Shown here piece after piece: positions 8,415-17,604 of a stretch of DNA of 64,000 bases. The translations under genes and the position numbers were made by a program. The notes below the pieces were generated by a model. That model saw only the letters and a list, made by a program, of their open reading frames with translations, ran no database searches and had not been told where the DNA came from. Position 1 is the stretch's first letter. Every line of letters starts with the position of its first letter. The stretch lies in the NCBI RefSeq assembly GCF_031085165.1, contig NZ_JAVHTY010000001.1, forward strand, positions 1,302,001 to 1,366,000. Reading direction: 5' to 3'. The DNA comes from Pseudomonas sp. 102515. Lineage in GTDB: Bacteria; Pseudomonadota; Gammaproteobacteria; Pseudomonadales; Pseudomonadaceae.

Positions 8415-9422
8415 TTAGCCAGCGACCACCTTGTTGACGGGCTGGGTACGACGACCCAGGGCACCGCCGATGGCCCCGACGATACCGCCCACCACCAGGC
8501 TGATCAGCAGCACCCAGCTGGCCTGGGAAACCTTGCGGGCAGCCACGTCAGCGGCTTCGCGGGCCTTCTGCTCGGCCTGCGCCTTGAGCTCCTGGTACTT
8601 GGCGTAGGCCTGTTGATAGGTCTGCTGGGACTTGTCGACGATGGCATTGGCCTCGGCGTCGCTCTTGCCGGTACGGGCCTTGATCAGGTTGACCAGGGCC
8701 TGGCGATCGGCGGCGTTCCAGGCCTGGTCGCCACGGGCCTTGAGACGGTCCAGCAGCGCGGTCAGCTGGTCATCGGTCTGCTGCGGATTGTTGGCGCTGT
8801 TCTGGGCGGTGTTCTTGGCATCCTGTTCGGCGCCCTGAGCCTGCTGCTGCAGATTCTCCGGCTGCAGTTCGGTCTTGCCGGTCTGCCGCAGCGCGGTTTC
8901 CAGTTCGTTCTGCAGATCGCCCAGGTCGAGCTGGATACCCTGCTGGCGCAGCTGATCCTGAACCTGATTGGTCAGCGCCGGTGCGGCCTGGGACAGGCCG
9001 CTGCCGATCATCGACAGGCCACTGCCCGCCACGTTGAGGCCGGTCCGCACCACACCGCTCACCGCGCTGGAGACCAGATAGACGCTCACCAGCGTCACGC
9101 TGGCCCACACCAGGATGCCGTGCAGGGCGCCTTCGCGTTGGGCCAGGCGACCGGCGATCCAGGCGCCGACGAAGACCGAGACCACGGCGCTGACGCCGAC
9201 CCAGATGCCGGTGCCCTTGCCCAGGCCGTCCAGCGGATTGGCTTCCTGTTGCGGATCGATGGAGGCGGTGCCGATGGCAGTGCCCAACAGGCTGAGCAGC
9301 AAGGAGACGGTCAGGGCGATGACCACGCCCGCGATGATCGAGCTCCAGGAAATGCGCTTGAGCAGGGGAGCGGTGGCCGTGGTGGCCGCGTAGGCAGGCG
9401 TCTGGCGGGTGTCATAGGACAT
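8415..9422 (-). CDS. Conserved membrane protein with Q-rich central region, function unknown
   Basis: About 335 residues from the ATG at 9422 (MSYDTRQT); an upstream reading to 9491 looks non-coding. Three N-terminal hydrophobic segments (ISWSSIIAGVVIAL, GIWVGVSAVVSVFVGAWIAG, GILVWASVTLVSVYLVSSAV) are followed by about 170 hydrophilic residues very rich in Q, N, A, D and K that should be helical or coiled-coil. A fourth hydrophobic C-terminal segment (SWVLLISLVVGGIVGAIGG) precedes a basic tail. Similar proteins are annotated only as hypothetical or PhnA-like in Pseudomonas, and I see nothing supporting a phosphonate role. It is transcribed alone. Confidence 0.75.
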   Translation of the reverse strand: MSYDTRQTPAYAATTATAPLLKRISWSSIIAGVVIALTVSLLLSLLGTAIGTASIDPQQEANPLDGLGKGTGIWVGVSAVVSVFVGAWIAGRLAQREGALHGILVWASVTLVSVYLVSSAVSGVVRTGLNVAGSGLSMIGSGLSQAAPALTNQVQDQLRQQGIQLDLGDLQNELETALRQTGKTELQPENLQQQAQGAEQDAKNTAQNSANNPQQTDDQLTALLDRLKARGDQAWNAADRQALVNLIKARTGKSDAEANAIVDKSQQTYQQAYAKYQELKAQAEQKAREAADVAARKVSQASWVLLISLVVGGIVGAIGGALGRRTQPVNKVVAG

Positions 9423-9547
9423 GGCGGGTGCTCCGGAACGATCATGGGAAGAACTTATTGTGGTAACGGGTGGATACCCTCGCGCTTTCACAAGTTCCCA
9501 AACCTTCGATCCAGAGCCCCGAGACGTTATCAGACCTCAATTGTCGG

Positions 9548-10894
9548 CTATCCCATCAGGGTATCGGCCAGCAGCTTCACATTGAGCACCACGATCAGCC
9601 CGGCGATCGCCCAGGCCAGAACCTTCGTCAGCCGACCGATCACGAAGGACCCCATCAGCTGGCGATCCGAAACGAAGCGCACCAGCGGGATCACCGCGAA
9701 GGGCAGCTGCATGGACAGCACCACCTGGCTCAGCACCAGCAGCTTGGCCGTACCGCTCTCGCCATAGAGACCGGTCACCACCACCACCGGGATGACGGCG
9801 ATGCCGCGGGTGATCAGGCGCCGCGCCCAGTCGGGAATGCGCAGCGAGAGAAAGCCCTCCATGACGATCTGCCCGGCCAGGGTCGCGGTGACGGTGGAGT
9901 TGATGCCCGAGGCCAGCAGGGCGACCGCGAACAGCAGCGAGGCGATGCCGACGCCCAGCATCGGTGACAGCAGGTGATAGGCGTCCTGGATCTCGGCCAC
10001 GTCGGTACGGCCCGCGCTGTGGAACACCGCCGCGGCGGTGATCAGGATGGCGGCGTTGACGAACAGCGCCAGCATCAGCGCCAGGGTGCTGTCGGCCACC
10101 GCCCAGCGCAGGCCCATGCGCCGCCCTTCCTCGGTGCGCGGATAGGCGCGGGTCTGCACGATGGACGAATGCAGATAGAGGTTATGGGGCATCACGGTGG
10201 CGCCGATGATGCCGATGGCCAGGTACAGCGCGGCCGGATTGGTGATGACTTCCGCCTTGGGCAGGAAGCCGTCCGCGATCGCGGCGATTGACGGCTGGGC
10301 CAGCACCATCTGCACGCCGAAGCAGACGAAGATCAGCGTCAACAGGGCGATGACGAAGGCTTCCAGCCAGCGAAAGCCGCGGTTCATCAACAGCAGGATG
10401 AGAAAGACGTCGAGCGCCGTGAGGATCGCGCCCCACATCAGGGGAATGCCGAACAGCAGATTGAGGGCGATGGCCGTGCCGATCACCTCGGCCAGATCGC
10501 AGGCGATGATCGCGATCTCGCAGGCGAGCCACAGCAGTAGGCTGACCGGACGCGAATAACGCGCGCGGCAGGCCTGGGCGAGATCCAGCCCGGTGGCGAT
10601 GCCCAGGCGCGCGGCCAGGGCCTGCAGCAGGATGGCCATGAGGTTGGAGAGCAGGATTACCGACAGCAGCAGGTAGCCGAATTGCGATCCGCCCGCGAGG
10701 TCCGTGGCCCAGTTGCCCGGGTCCATGTAGCCCACCGAGACCATGTAGCCCGGGCCGACGAAGGCCAGCAGCCGGCGCAGCCAGCTGCCGCCTTCGGGCA
10801 CCGGAATACTGGCGTTCATCCGCCCGAGGCTGGGCCGGGCGGACGACGAAGGCTCCTGCCAGGCAGGCTCGACGTAGCTGGCGGATTCTTTCAT
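9548..10894 (-). CDS. mntH: Nramp-family Mn(II)/divalent metal transporter
   Basis: About 448 residues from the ATG at 10894. The Nramp metal-site motifs are present: DPGN near residues 58-61 in helix 1 and MPH near 235-237 in helix 6. Eleven or so hydrophobic helices follow the family pattern. It imports Mn2+ (and possibly Fe2+) with protons across the inner membrane. It is divergent from a DtxR/MntR-type regulator, and a 16-bp palindrome lies about 40 bp upstream of the start, so manganese-dependent repression is expected. A TTG at 10912 would add six residues but the ATG is the simpler start. Confidence 0.93.
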   Translation of the reverse strand: MKESASYVEPAWQEPSSSARPSLGRMNASIPVPEGGSWLRRLLAFVGPGYMVSVGYMDPGNWATDLAGGSQFGYLLLSVILLSNLMAILLQALAARLGIATGLDLAQACRARYSRPVSLLLWLACEIAIIACDLAEVIGTAIALNLLFGIPLMWGAILTALDVFLILLLMNRGFRWLEAFVIALLTLIFVCFGVQMVLAQPSIAAIADGFLPKAEVITNPAALYLAIGIIGATVMPHNLYLHSSIVQTRAYPRTEEGRRMGLRWAVADSTLALMLALFVNAAILITAAAVFHSAGRTDVAEIQDAYHLLSPMLGVGIASLLFAVALLASGINSTVTATLAGQIVMEGFLSLRIPDWARRLITRGIAVIPVVVVTGLYGESGTAKLLVLSQVVLSMQLPFAVIPLVRFVSDRQLMGSFVIGRLTKVLAWAIAGLIVVLNVKLLADTLMG

Positions 10895-10934
10895 GGCTGA
10901 CTCGTTCGGCAAGGTAGGACTACCCTTTGGAGAA

Positions 10935-10950
10935 TTTAGCCTAGGCTAAA
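10935..10950. promoter_or_regulatory. Candidate MntR box upstream of mntH
   Basis: A perfect 16-bp palindrome, TTTAGCCTAGGCTAAA, between mntH and mntR. On the mntH strand it overlaps a plausible -10 (TAGGCT) set 18 bp after TTGCTG. The AGCCTAGGCT core resembles known MntR boxes. Bound MntR-Mn2+ would block mntH transcription. Confidence 0.75.
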
Positions 10951-11102
10951 ATTCACACATCCAGCAATAAAAAATCTCTATCTCATCCGTCGATAACGCC
11001 CAGTGGCGAAGGAATCTTTGGTATTCGCCCGCAACTCGGTCAAAATGGCGCCCGAGCGCTTCCCTCCGAAGCGCCCCAGCTCTTGCGGAGAAGGTCATTC
11101 AG

Positions 11103-11561
11103 GTGGGCAACATGACAAAGGACGACGAACTGCTGAATCGGTTGGTCGATCCATCCATTCACATGGAAGGTTTTCAACAGGTCCGCGAAGCCCACCGTCA
11201 GGAGCTGATCGAAGACTATGTCGAGCTCATTTCCGATCTCATCCGGGACGGGGGTGAAGCGCGCCAGGTGGACATCGCCGCGCGCATCGGCGTGGCCCAG
11301 CCGACCGTGGCCAAGATGCTCAAGCGCCTGGCCGCCGCCGGCCTGATCTTGCAGCGTCCCTATCGCGGCGTCTTCCTCACCCCCGAGGGCGAAGCCCTGG
11401 CCGAAGCCAGTCGCGCGCGCCATCATGTGGTGGAGACCTTCCTGCTGACCCTGGGCGTGGACGCCGATACCGCGCGGCGCGATGCCGAAGGCATGGAACA
11501 CCATGTCAGCGAGGCCACCCTGGAAGTCTTCCGGCGCTTCATCGCCAGCCGTCAGGCGTAG
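11103..11561 (+). CDS. mntR: DtxR-family manganese-responsive regulator
   Basis: A protein of 152 residues. The N-terminal winged helix is clear ([29 protein letters not shown], residues ~55-85), followed by a short dimerisation/metal-binding domain with [14 protein letters not shown] and [12 protein letters not shown], the His/Glu-rich helices that bind Mn2+ in MntR. There is no C-terminal SH3 domain, as in MntR rather than DtxR/IdeR. The GTG at 11103 follows a GAGAAGG ribosome-binding site; an ATG nine bases further on is the alternative. It is divergent from mntH. Confidence 0.9.
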   Translation: MGNMTKDDELLNRLVDPSIHMEGFQQVREAHRQELIEDYVELISDLIRDGGEARQVDIAARIGVAQPTVAKMLKRLAAAGLILQRPYRGVFLTPEGEALAEASRARHHVVETFLLTLGVDADTARRDAEGMEHHVSEATLEVFRRFIASRQA

Positions 11562-11661
11562 GCTACGGCTTTAGTCGGAAGTCGCCGCCTCTCCCCCTTC
11601 AGAAAATCCCGGCACCGTCGAAGTAGTGGAAGTCATACTTTCACTCCTCTCGGTGCCTGCC

Positions 11662-12975
11662 ATGTTCAATCGCCCTCTCAAGACCGAACTCGCCCAACTA
11701 CGGGCCGAGGTCGCCGAACTGCGTCAGCTGCACGCTGGCTTCGAAAGCCAGGCGCTCAGTCTTACCGTGGATGACCGCGGCAACATCGAGCGCGTCAACG
11801 AGCGCTTCTGCCGCGAGATGGGCTACCGCGCCGAGAACGTGGTAGGGCGTCCCCTGGACGCCTTCATTCCGGAATACGTCAAACAACTGCCCTGCTATCG
11901 CGACCTCAAAAGCGCGCTCAGCCAAGGTACCCAGACCAGCGGCATGTACCGCCTGCTGCGGGCCAACGGCCAGGAAGCCTGGCTCTATGCGACCTGGCAG
12001 CCGCTGCGCGACGCCGATGGCCGCATCCACAAGACCATCTGCTACGGCAACGACCGTACCGAACAGGTTGAGACCTCCACCGAGCACTCCGGCCTGATCA
12101 ACGCCCTGCTGCGCTCCACCGCGGTCATCGAATTCAACCTGGGCGGCGAGGTGCTTACCGCCAACGACCGCTTCCTGCAGGGCATGGGCTATTCGCTCAG
12201 GCAGATCCAGGGCAAGCACCACCGCATGTTCTGCACCAGCGAAGAGAGTCACTCCGCCGACTACCAGGCGTTCTGGGCGCGGTTGAATCGGGGGGAATTC
12301 ATCGCCAGCCGCTTCAAGCGCGTCGACAGCCATGGCCGTACCGTCTGGCTGGAAGCCTCCTACAACCCGGTGCTCAACACCCGTGGCGAGCTGTACAAGG
12401 TGGTGAAGTTCGCCACCGTGATCACCGAGCAGGTAGAGCAGGAACAGGCAGTAGCCGAGGCAGCCAGGGTGGCTTTCGATATCTCCCAGCAGACCGACGA
12501 GAGCGCCCGTCAGGGTGCCGAGGTGGTGCAGGACACCGTCTCGGTGATGCGCAAGATCGCCGAGGAGCTGCAGGTCGCCTCCAACGGCATCGAGGCCCTG
12601 GGCGAGCAGTCGCTGGTGATCAGTACCATCGTCAAGACCATCAGCGGCATCGCCGAGCAGACCAACCTGCTGGCGCTCAACGCCGCCATCGAAGCGGCAC
12701 GGGCCGGTGAACAGGGGCGGGGCTTCGCCGTGGTGGCCGACGAGGTCCGCCAACTCGCCGGCCGGACCAGCAAGGCCACCGAGGAGATCGTCGGCGTGGT
12801 GCAGCAGAACCAGCAACTGGCGCAGACCGCCGTGGCCAACATGGCGGCGAGCAAGCACCAGGCGGAACAGGGCCTGCAACTGGCCAACGCCGCCGGTACC
12901 CGCATCACCGAGATCCAGGACGGCGCCCAGCGCGTGGTGGGTGCGGTGGGTCAGTTCGCCCGCCGCCTGAACTAG
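11662..12975 (+). CDS. Soluble chemoreceptor with two PAS domains (BdlA-like)
   Basis: About 437 residues from the ATG at 11662; the GTG at 11626 is possible but adds 12 unremarkable residues. A short coiled coil ([18 protein letters not shown]) leads into two PAS domains, each closed by a PAC-type segment (about residues 35-140 and 150-260). A methyl-accepting signalling domain follows, with the conserved hairpin [20 protein letters not shown] and [13 protein letters not shown]. There is no transmembrane segment, so it is cytoplasmic, like BdlA and related energy or redox taxis receptors. The PAS cofactor cannot be told. Its stop shares CTAG with the convergent MFS gene. Confidence 0.87.
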   Translation: MFNRPLKTELAQLRAEVAELRQLHAGFESQALSLTVDDRGNIERVNERFCREMGYRAENVVGRPLDAFIPEYVKQLPCYRDLKSALSQGTQTSGMYRLLRANGQEAWLYATWQPLRDADGRIHKTICYGNDRTEQVETSTEHSGLINALLRSTAVIEFNLGGEVLTANDRFLQGMGYSLRQIQGKHHRMFCTSEESHSADYQAFWARLNRGEFIASRFKRVDSHGRTVWLEASYNPVLNTRGELYKVVKFATVITEQVEQEQAVAEAARVAFDISQQTDESARQGAEVVQDTVSVMRKIAEELQVASNGIEALGEQSLVISTIVKTISGIAEQTNLLALNAAIEAARAGEQGRGFAVVADEVRQLAGRTSKATEEIVGVVQQNQQLAQTAVANMAASKHQAEQGLQLANAAGTRITEIQDGAQRVVGAVGQFARRLN

Positions 12976-14126
12976 CCCGCGGACCGGCGCCCGAGCAGCC
13001 CCAGCGCCGCCAGGGTCACGCCCAGGCTGACCAGCAGGCACAGGCCGAGCAGGCCTCGGTCGCCCCAACTCTCCCGCGCCAGGGCATAGCACGAGGGCGC
13101 GGCCGCCGAGAGCAGGAAGCTCGGCGCCAGCAGCTTGCCGGTCAGGCGCGCATAGAGCGCCCGATCGAACAACTCCAGCGGCAGGCTGGCCCGCAGCACC
13201 GCCACCAGGCCGTTGAGGGCGCCATAGAGAAAGACGAAGCCGGCGGTGAGGCCCATATGACCTTCGCTGGCCAGCGCCAGGGCGAAACTCAGCGGCAGGC
13301 CGAGGCCCAGCAACAGATTGAGCTGACGCGCCGAAAGCCGCTGACCGGAAGCCAGCTCCGCCAGCCGCGCGCAGACCTGGCCGATCCCCCACAGCGCCGC
13401 CACCCCCACCGGCACCCCACGCTCGGCCAGCAGCGCCGGCAGATGGGCCGACAACCCCGCCGAAAGAAAGCCGATCAGCGCCATCCCGGTGGCGAACAGC
13501 ACGCCAGCGAGGCGAGGCGAGCCGCCCGCGGCGGCGGGCGGCAGCTCGGCGCTAGGCAAGCGCCCACGCACATTGGGCAGCGGCACGAGCAACAGCAAGC
13601 CGGCCAGGGCGATGCCGGCATAGACCACCAGCCCCAGGCGCCAGTCCAGCAGTTCCAGCAGCCAATGCCCCAGCGGCCAGAACACCGCCGAGGCCAGCCC
13701 ACCAAGCAGGGTGATGCGCACCATCACCGTCCGCGACCGCTCGCCGGCCAGGCGCGCCAGGGTGGCGAAGGCGGCGTCGTACAGCGACAGGCGCATGCCC
13801 ACACCCAGGGTCACCCAGGCCAGGTAGAACAGCGGCGCCGACTGGGCCGCTGCCAGGCCCAGGCAACCGAGGGCATCGAGCACCAGGCCCAGTTGCAGGG
13901 TGCGACAGCCGCCCAGGCGTTCGATCACCGCGCCGCTGAAGGGCGAGACCAGGCCCATGGTCAGCATCGCCAGGGAAAAGCCGCCATAGACCCAGCGTGC
14001 ATCCCAACCCAGCCCCGCGGCTATGGCCGGGCCATAGACCCCCGGCAGATAGAAGGCCAGGCCCCAGGCCAGCAACTGCATCAACCCCAGTTGCCAGATG
14101 GCGCGATCGCTCGGCATCGGCGTCAT
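12972..14126 (-). CDS. MFS transporter
   Basis: About 384 residues from the ATG at 14126, which overlaps the stop codon of the upstream acetyltransferase gene by one base (TGATG), so the two genes are translationally coupled. Twelve hydrophobic segments are visible, with an early [20 protein letters not shown] and the short loop [14 protein letters not shown] in place of classic motif A. This pattern fits MFS proteins of the YbfB/NarK-like group. A longer reading upstream of 14126 runs through the acetyltransferase gene and is not real. Substrate unknown; coupling suggests a compound modified by the acetyltransferase. Confidence 0.82.
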   Translation of the reverse strand: MTPMPSDRAIWQLGLMQLLAWGLAFYLPGVYGPAIAAGLGWDARWVYGGFSLAMLTMGLVSPFSGAVIERLGGCRTLQLGLVLDALGCLGLAAAQSAPLFYLAWVTLGVGMRLSLYDAAFATLARLAGERSRTVMVRITLLGGLASAVFWPLGHWLLELLDWRLGLVVYAGIALAGLLLLVPLPNVRGRLPSAELPPAAAGGSPRLAGVLFATGMALIGFLSAGLSAHLPALLAERGVPVGVAALWGIGQVCARLAELASGQRLSARQLNLLLGLGLPLSFALALASEGHMGLTAGFVFLYGALNGLVAVLRASLPLELFDRALYARLTGKLLAPSFLLSAAAPSCYALARESWGDRGLLGLCLLVSLGVTLAALGLLGRRSAG

Positions 14127-14659
14127 CAGCGCGTACCCGGGGTCCGCTCGCCCTCGCCCAGGCTGCGCTGCATCAGGACCGTGTCCACCCAGCGCCCATG
14201 CTTGAAACCCACCGCCTCGAAGGTGCCGACGGTGCGAAAGCCCAGTCGCTGGTGCAGGGCGATGGAGCCCCGGTTGGCGCTGTCGCCGATCACCGCCACC
14301 AGCTGGCGAAAGCCCGCCGCCGTGCAGGCCGCGACGACCTCCTCCAGCAGCCGGCGACCGATACCCTGGCCGCCCAGGCCGTCGCGCACGTACACCGAGT
14401 CCTCCGCGGTATGGCGATAGGCCGGTCGCGGGCGATAGAGCACCGCATAGGCATAGCCCACCACCTCGCCGTCCCGCTCGGCCACCCGGTAAGGCAGCCC
14501 GGCCTGGCGTACCGCCGCCAGCCGGCGCTCCAGCTCGGCCAGGTCCGGCGGCTCCAGCTCGAAGCTGGCGCAGCCGTGCAGGACATGCGGGGCATAGATG
14601 GCCTGGATGGCCGGCAGATCGGCGTGGGTGGCATCGCGCAACTGCAGAGCGGTGTTCAC
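14126..14659 (-). CDS. GNAT N-acetyltransferase (phosphinothricin/methionine-sulfoximine acetyltransferase-like)
   Basis: A protein of 177 residues. The GNAT acetyl-CoA loop is present as GLGGQGIGRRLLEEV (residues ~94-108). The C-terminal LHQRLGFRTVGTFEAVGFKHGRWVDTV block is the signature of the Pat/Bar/YwnH group, which acetylates phosphinothricin, methionine sulfoximine or related amino acids. It is the first gene of a two-gene unit with an MFS transporter and is divergent from a LysR regulator. The group assignment is firm; the natural substrate is not known. Confidence 0.88.
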   Translation of the reverse strand: MNTALQLRDATHADLPAIQAIYAPHVLHGCASFELEPPDLAELERRLAAVRQAGLPYRVAERDGEVVGYAYAVLYRPRPAYRHTAEDSVYVRDGLGGQGIGRRLLEEVVAACTAAGFRQLVAVIGDSANRGSIALHQRLGFRTVGTFEAVGFKHGRWVDTVLMQRSLGEGERTPGTR

Positions 14660-14732
14660 GGGAGAGGTCCATTCGTAGGGTCGATGAAGCGATCATGCCG
14701 GGACGGCCAGCCAAAGATGAAGCTATGCTCGG

Positions 14733-14747
14733 TTATCACCGGTATAA
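14733..14747. promoter_or_regulatory. Candidate LysR-type site
   Basis: TTAT and ATAA arms flank CACCGGT in the 101-bp region between the acetyltransferase gene and the divergent LysR gene. LysR proteins commonly bind such short dyads between themselves and their target. The evidence is position and symmetry only. Confidence 0.35.
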
Positions 14748-14760
14748 GCGAAACCTTGGC

Positions 14761-15648
14761 ATGGCCGACCTCAACCTCAATCAGTTGCAGACCTTCGTCC
14801 AAGTCGTCGCCACCGGCAGCTTTTCCGCCGCAGCCGATCGCCTGGGGCTGAGCCAGCCGGCGGTCAGCCTGCAGATCCGCCAGCTGGAGCGGCGCCTGGG
14901 CCTCAAGCTGCTGGAGCGCCTGGGGCGCGGCCTCAAGCCCACCGCGGCGGGCCGTCTGCTGCTGGACCACGCCGCGCATATCCAGACGGCGGTGGACCAG
15001 GCCCTGCAGGCACTGGCCAGCCATGGCGAGACGGTCAGCGGACGGGTCGCCATCGGCACTGGCGCCACCGCCTGCATCCATCTCCTGCCGCCGCTGCTGG
15101 GCCAGTTGCGTCAGCGTTTTCCGCAGCTGGATGTGCGAGTCAGCACTGGCAACACCCTGGACGTCTTGCGGGCGGTGGAAGACAACCGCCTCGACCTGGG
15201 CCTGGTCACCCTGCCCGCCAGTGGCCGCAACCTGCAGGTGGAGCCCCTGCTGGAGGATGCCTTCGTCGCCCTGCTCCCGCCTGCCAGTTCGTTACCGACA
15301 GGTGCGCTGGCCCCGGCGGAACTGGCCGAGGCGCCGCTGCTGGCCTTCGAGACCGGCAGCAGCACCCGGTTGCTGATCGACGACTGGTTTCGCCGCGCCG
15401 GCCAGGCCAGCCGGCCGGTGATGGAGCTGGGCAGTATCGAGGCGCTCAAGGAACTGGTGGCCGCCGGACTCGGCTACAGCCTGGTGCCCGGCATCGCCGT
15501 GGCCACCGAGCATCATCGCCACGGCCTGCGAGTGCAGCCGCTGGCACCGCCCCTGACGCGCACCCTGGCCCTGGTGCTGCGCCGCGACAAACCCCTGAGC
15601 CGCCCGCTGCAGCAGGTGCTGGAAGCGCTCCGGCGGTTGCGTCGCTGA
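14761..15648 (+). CDS. LysR-family transcriptional regulator
   Basis: A protein of 295 residues from the ATG at 14761. The N-terminal winged helix is typical (NLNQLQTFVQVVATGSFSAAADRLGLSQPAVSLQIRQLERRLG), followed by a periplasmic-binding-protein-like effector domain from about residue 90 (VSGRVAIGTGATACIHLLPPLLGQL). It is divergent from the GNAT-MFS unit and probably controls it. The CysB/Cbl-like effector domain gives no ligand. Confidence 0.88.
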   Translation: MADLNLNQLQTFVQVVATGSFSAAADRLGLSQPAVSLQIRQLERRLGLKLLERLGRGLKPTAAGRLLLDHAAHIQTAVDQALQALASHGETVSGRVAIGTGATACIHLLPPLLGQLRQRFPQLDVRVSTGNTLDVLRAVEDNRLDLGLVTLPASGRNLQVEPLLEDAFVALLPPASSLPTGALAPAELAEAPLLAFETGSSTRLLIDDWFRRAGQASRPVMELGSIEALKELVAAGLGYSLVPGIAVATEHHRHGLRVQPLAPPLTRTLALVLRRDKPLSRPLQQVLEALRRLRR

Positions 15649-15690
15649 TCAGGGCTCGACCAGGCAGCCACCACGCCTTATGATTCAATT

Positions 15691-15708
15691 ATTCAACGAT
15701 CATTGAAT
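15691..15708. promoter_or_regulatory. Candidate ArsR operator
   Basis: ATTCAA and TTGAAT form an inverted repeat with a six-base spacer ten bases before the arsR start, and ATTCAA also occurs at 15683-15688. ArsR repressors bind AT-rich ATTCAA-like dyads. An operator this close to the start would block transcription or initiation. Confidence 0.65.
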
Positions 15709-15717
15709 TATCGAATC

Positions 15718-16041
15718 ATGCAGGAAGAACTCGCCGTATCCGCCCTCGCCGCCCTGGCCCATGCCCAGCGTCTGAGGGTCTTCCGCGCCCTGGTGGTCGC
15801 CGGCACGGCCGGCCTCATGCCCAGCCAGTTGGCCGACCAGCTCGAGGTGGCTCGCAGCAATCTCTCCTTCCATCTCAAGGAACTGGCCAACGCCGGTCTC
15901 GTCACGGTGGAGTCCCAGGGACGCAACCTGATCTATCGGGCGGCCTACGAGCACATGAATGCCCTGCTCGGCTATCTGACCGAGCACTGTTGCGCCGGCG
16001 GCGACTGCGTGGTCAGCGAATCGCCGCGCTGTGCCTGCTGA
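15718..16041 (+). CDS. arsR: ArsR-family metalloid-responsive repressor
   Basis: A protein of 107 residues from the ATG at 15718; a TTG at 15703 lies inside the operator and is unlikely. The winged helix is typical (LMPSQLADQLEVARSNLSFHLKELANAGLV, about residues 35-65). The C terminus is cysteine-rich (HCCAGGDC, then RCAC), the kind of thiolate cluster that senses As(III) or Sb(III) in ArsR proteins with C-terminal binding sites, rather than the ELCVCDL helix-3 site of the E. coli type. First gene of the arsR-acr3-arsC-chrA cluster. Confidence 0.9.
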   Translation: MQEELAVSALAALAHAQRLRVFRALVVAGTAGLMPSQLADQLEVARSNLSFHLKELANAGLVTVESQGRNLIYRAAYEHMNALLGYLTEHCCAGGDCVVSESPRCAC

Positions 16042-16125
16042 TCCGCCGACCCGCGCCCATCCACCGATCACCCGACCAGGCCCGCCATGCACAATCCCCA
16101 CGCCTGCCCACCGGCAGCAGCCGCC

Positions 16126-17172
16126 ATGAACACCTTCGAGCGTTACCTCAGCCTCTGGGTGGCGCTCTGCATCCTCGCCGGCATCGCCCTCGGCCAGCTG
16201 GCACCGGGCCTGTTCCGCTTCATCGGCCGGATCGAGCTGGCCCAGGTCAATCTGCCGGTCGGCCTGCTGATCTGGGTGATGATCGTGCCGATGCTGCTCA
16301 AGGTGGATTTCAGCGCCCTCGGCCAGGTCCGCCAGCACTGGCGCGGGATCGGCGTCACCCTATTCGTCAACTGGGCGGTCAAGCCCTTCTCCATGGCGCT
16401 GCTCGCCTGGCTGTTCATTCGGGAGCTCTTCGCGCCCTGGCTGCCGACGGAGCAGCTGGACAGCTACATCGCCGGTCTCATCCTGCTGGCGGCGGCGCCC
16501 TGCACGGCCATGGTCTTCGTCTGGAGTCGACTCACCCAGGGCGATCCGCTGTTCACCCTGTCCCAGGTCGCGCTGAACGACACCCTCATGGTGTTCGCCT
16601 TCGCGCCTATCGTCGGTCTGTTGCTGGGGCTGTCGTCGATCGCCGTGCCCTGGGCCACCCTGCTGCTCTCGGTGATCCTCTACCTGGTGCTGCCGGTGAT
16701 CCTCGCCCAGCTCTGGCGGCGGGCGCTGCTGCGCCAGGGCCAGGCCGCCTTCGACAGCACGCTGGCCCGCCTGGGGCCCTTCTCGATGGGCGCCCTGCTG
16801 GCCACCCTGGTGCTGCTGTTCGCCTTCCAGGGCGAGGCGATCCTGGCGCAGCCGCTGGTGATCGCCCTGCTGGCCGTGCCCATCCTGCTCCAGGTGCTGT
16901 TCAATTCGGCCCTGGCCTACTGGCTCAATCGCCTGGTGGGAGAGAGCCACAGCGTGGCCTGTCCGTCGGCGTTGATCGGCGCCAGCAACTTCTTCGAACT
17001 GGCGGTGGCCGCCGCCATCAGCCTGTTCGGCTTCCACTCGGGCGCCGCCCTGGCTACCGTGGTGGGGGTCCTTATCGAGGTACCGCTGATGCTGCTGGTC
17101 GTGCGCCTGGTGAACGGCTCGCGTGGCTGGTACGAACGGGGTGCCCCTTCCCGCCGTCGAGACCGTCCATGA
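16126..17172 (+). CDS. ACR3-family arsenite efflux permease
   Basis: About 348 residues from the ATG at 16126; an in-frame ATG at 16087 adds 13 residues and neither has a strong ribosome-binding site. Ten hydrophobic segments are visible. The motifs LILLAAAPCTAMVFVWSRLTQGDP (the family cysteine) and SALIGASNFFELAVAAAISLFG are diagnostic of ACR3/ArsB-2 arsenite exporters. It extrudes As(III) from the cytoplasm after ArsC reduces arsenate. The stop overlaps the arsC start (ATGA). Often labelled arsB, but it is the Acr3 type. Confidence 0.93.
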   Translation: MNTFERYLSLWVALCILAGIALGQLAPGLFRFIGRIELAQVNLPVGLLIWVMIVPMLLKVDFSALGQVRQHWRGIGVTLFVNWAVKPFSMALLAWLFIRELFAPWLPTEQLDSYIAGLILLAAAPCTAMVFVWSRLTQGDPLFTLSQVALNDTLMVFAFAPIVGLLLGLSSIAVPWATLLLSVILYLVLPVILAQLWRRALLRQGQAAFDSTLARLGPFSMGALLATLVLLFAFQGEAILAQPLVIALLAVPILLQVLFNSALAYWLNRLVGESHSVACPSALIGASNFFELAVAAAISLFGFHSGAALATVVGVLIEVPLMLLVVRLVNGSRGWYERGAPSRRRDRP

Positions 17173-17594
17173 GCAACGCCGTCACGATCTACCACAACCC
17201 CGCCTGCGGCACCTCGCGCAACGTGCTGGGCCTGATTCGCAACAGCGGCGTCGAGCCGGCGGTCATCCACTACCTGGAGACACCGCCCGACCGGGCGCAG
17301 CTGGAGCGGCTGATCGCCGACCTGGGCATGCCGGTGCGCGAGCTGCTGCGCCACAAGGGCACGCCCTACGCCGAACTGGGCCTGGACGATCCGCAACTGG
17401 ATGACGCGGCCCTGATCACCGCCATGCTGCAGCACCCTATCCTGATCAATCGACCCATCGTGGTGACCCCCTTGGGTACCCGGCTCTGCCGCCCCTCGGA
17501 ACGGGTGCTGGAGATCCTGCCCGAGCCGCAGCGCGGCCCCTTCGTCAAGGAAGACGGCGAGGTGGTGGCTCCTTCTGCGACGCCGCGCGGCTGA
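17169..17594 (+). CDS. arsC: Arsenate reductase, glutaredoxin-dependent type
   Basis: A protein of 141 residues. The active-site loop is YHNPACGTSRNVL with the catalytic C13, and the later block PILINRPIVVTPLGTRLCRPSERVLEIL holds the conserved arginines. It matches the glutaredoxin-coupled ArsC family that reduces As(V) to As(III) in the cytoplasm. It overlaps acr3 by four bases (ATGA), so the two are translationally coupled. chrA follows after ten bases. Confidence 0.95.
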   Translation: MSNAVTIYHNPACGTSRNVLGLIRNSGVEPAVIHYLETPPDRAQLERLIADLGMPVRELLRHKGTPYAELGLDDPQLDDAALITAMLQHPILINRPIVVTPLGTRLCRPSERVLEILPEPQRGPFVKEDGEVVAPSATPRG

Positions 17595-17604
17595 TCGGGC
17601 CGCC

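Noticed and set aside
6487-12975. Shared CTAG stop overlaps at 6487-6490 and 12972-12975 as a special signal
   Set aside because: Four-base convergent overlaps are common in compact genomes and need no further explanation.
12972-14714. A 580-codon version of the second MFS gene
   Set aside because: The N-terminal ~195 residues are Pro/Arg/Gly-rich and run through the acetyltransferase gene in another frame; the real start at 14126 couples to that gene's stop.
15990-17168. Long open frame before arsC in the same reading frame
   Set aside because: It is an out-of-frame reading of acr3; the true arsC start at 17169 overlaps the acr3 stop.
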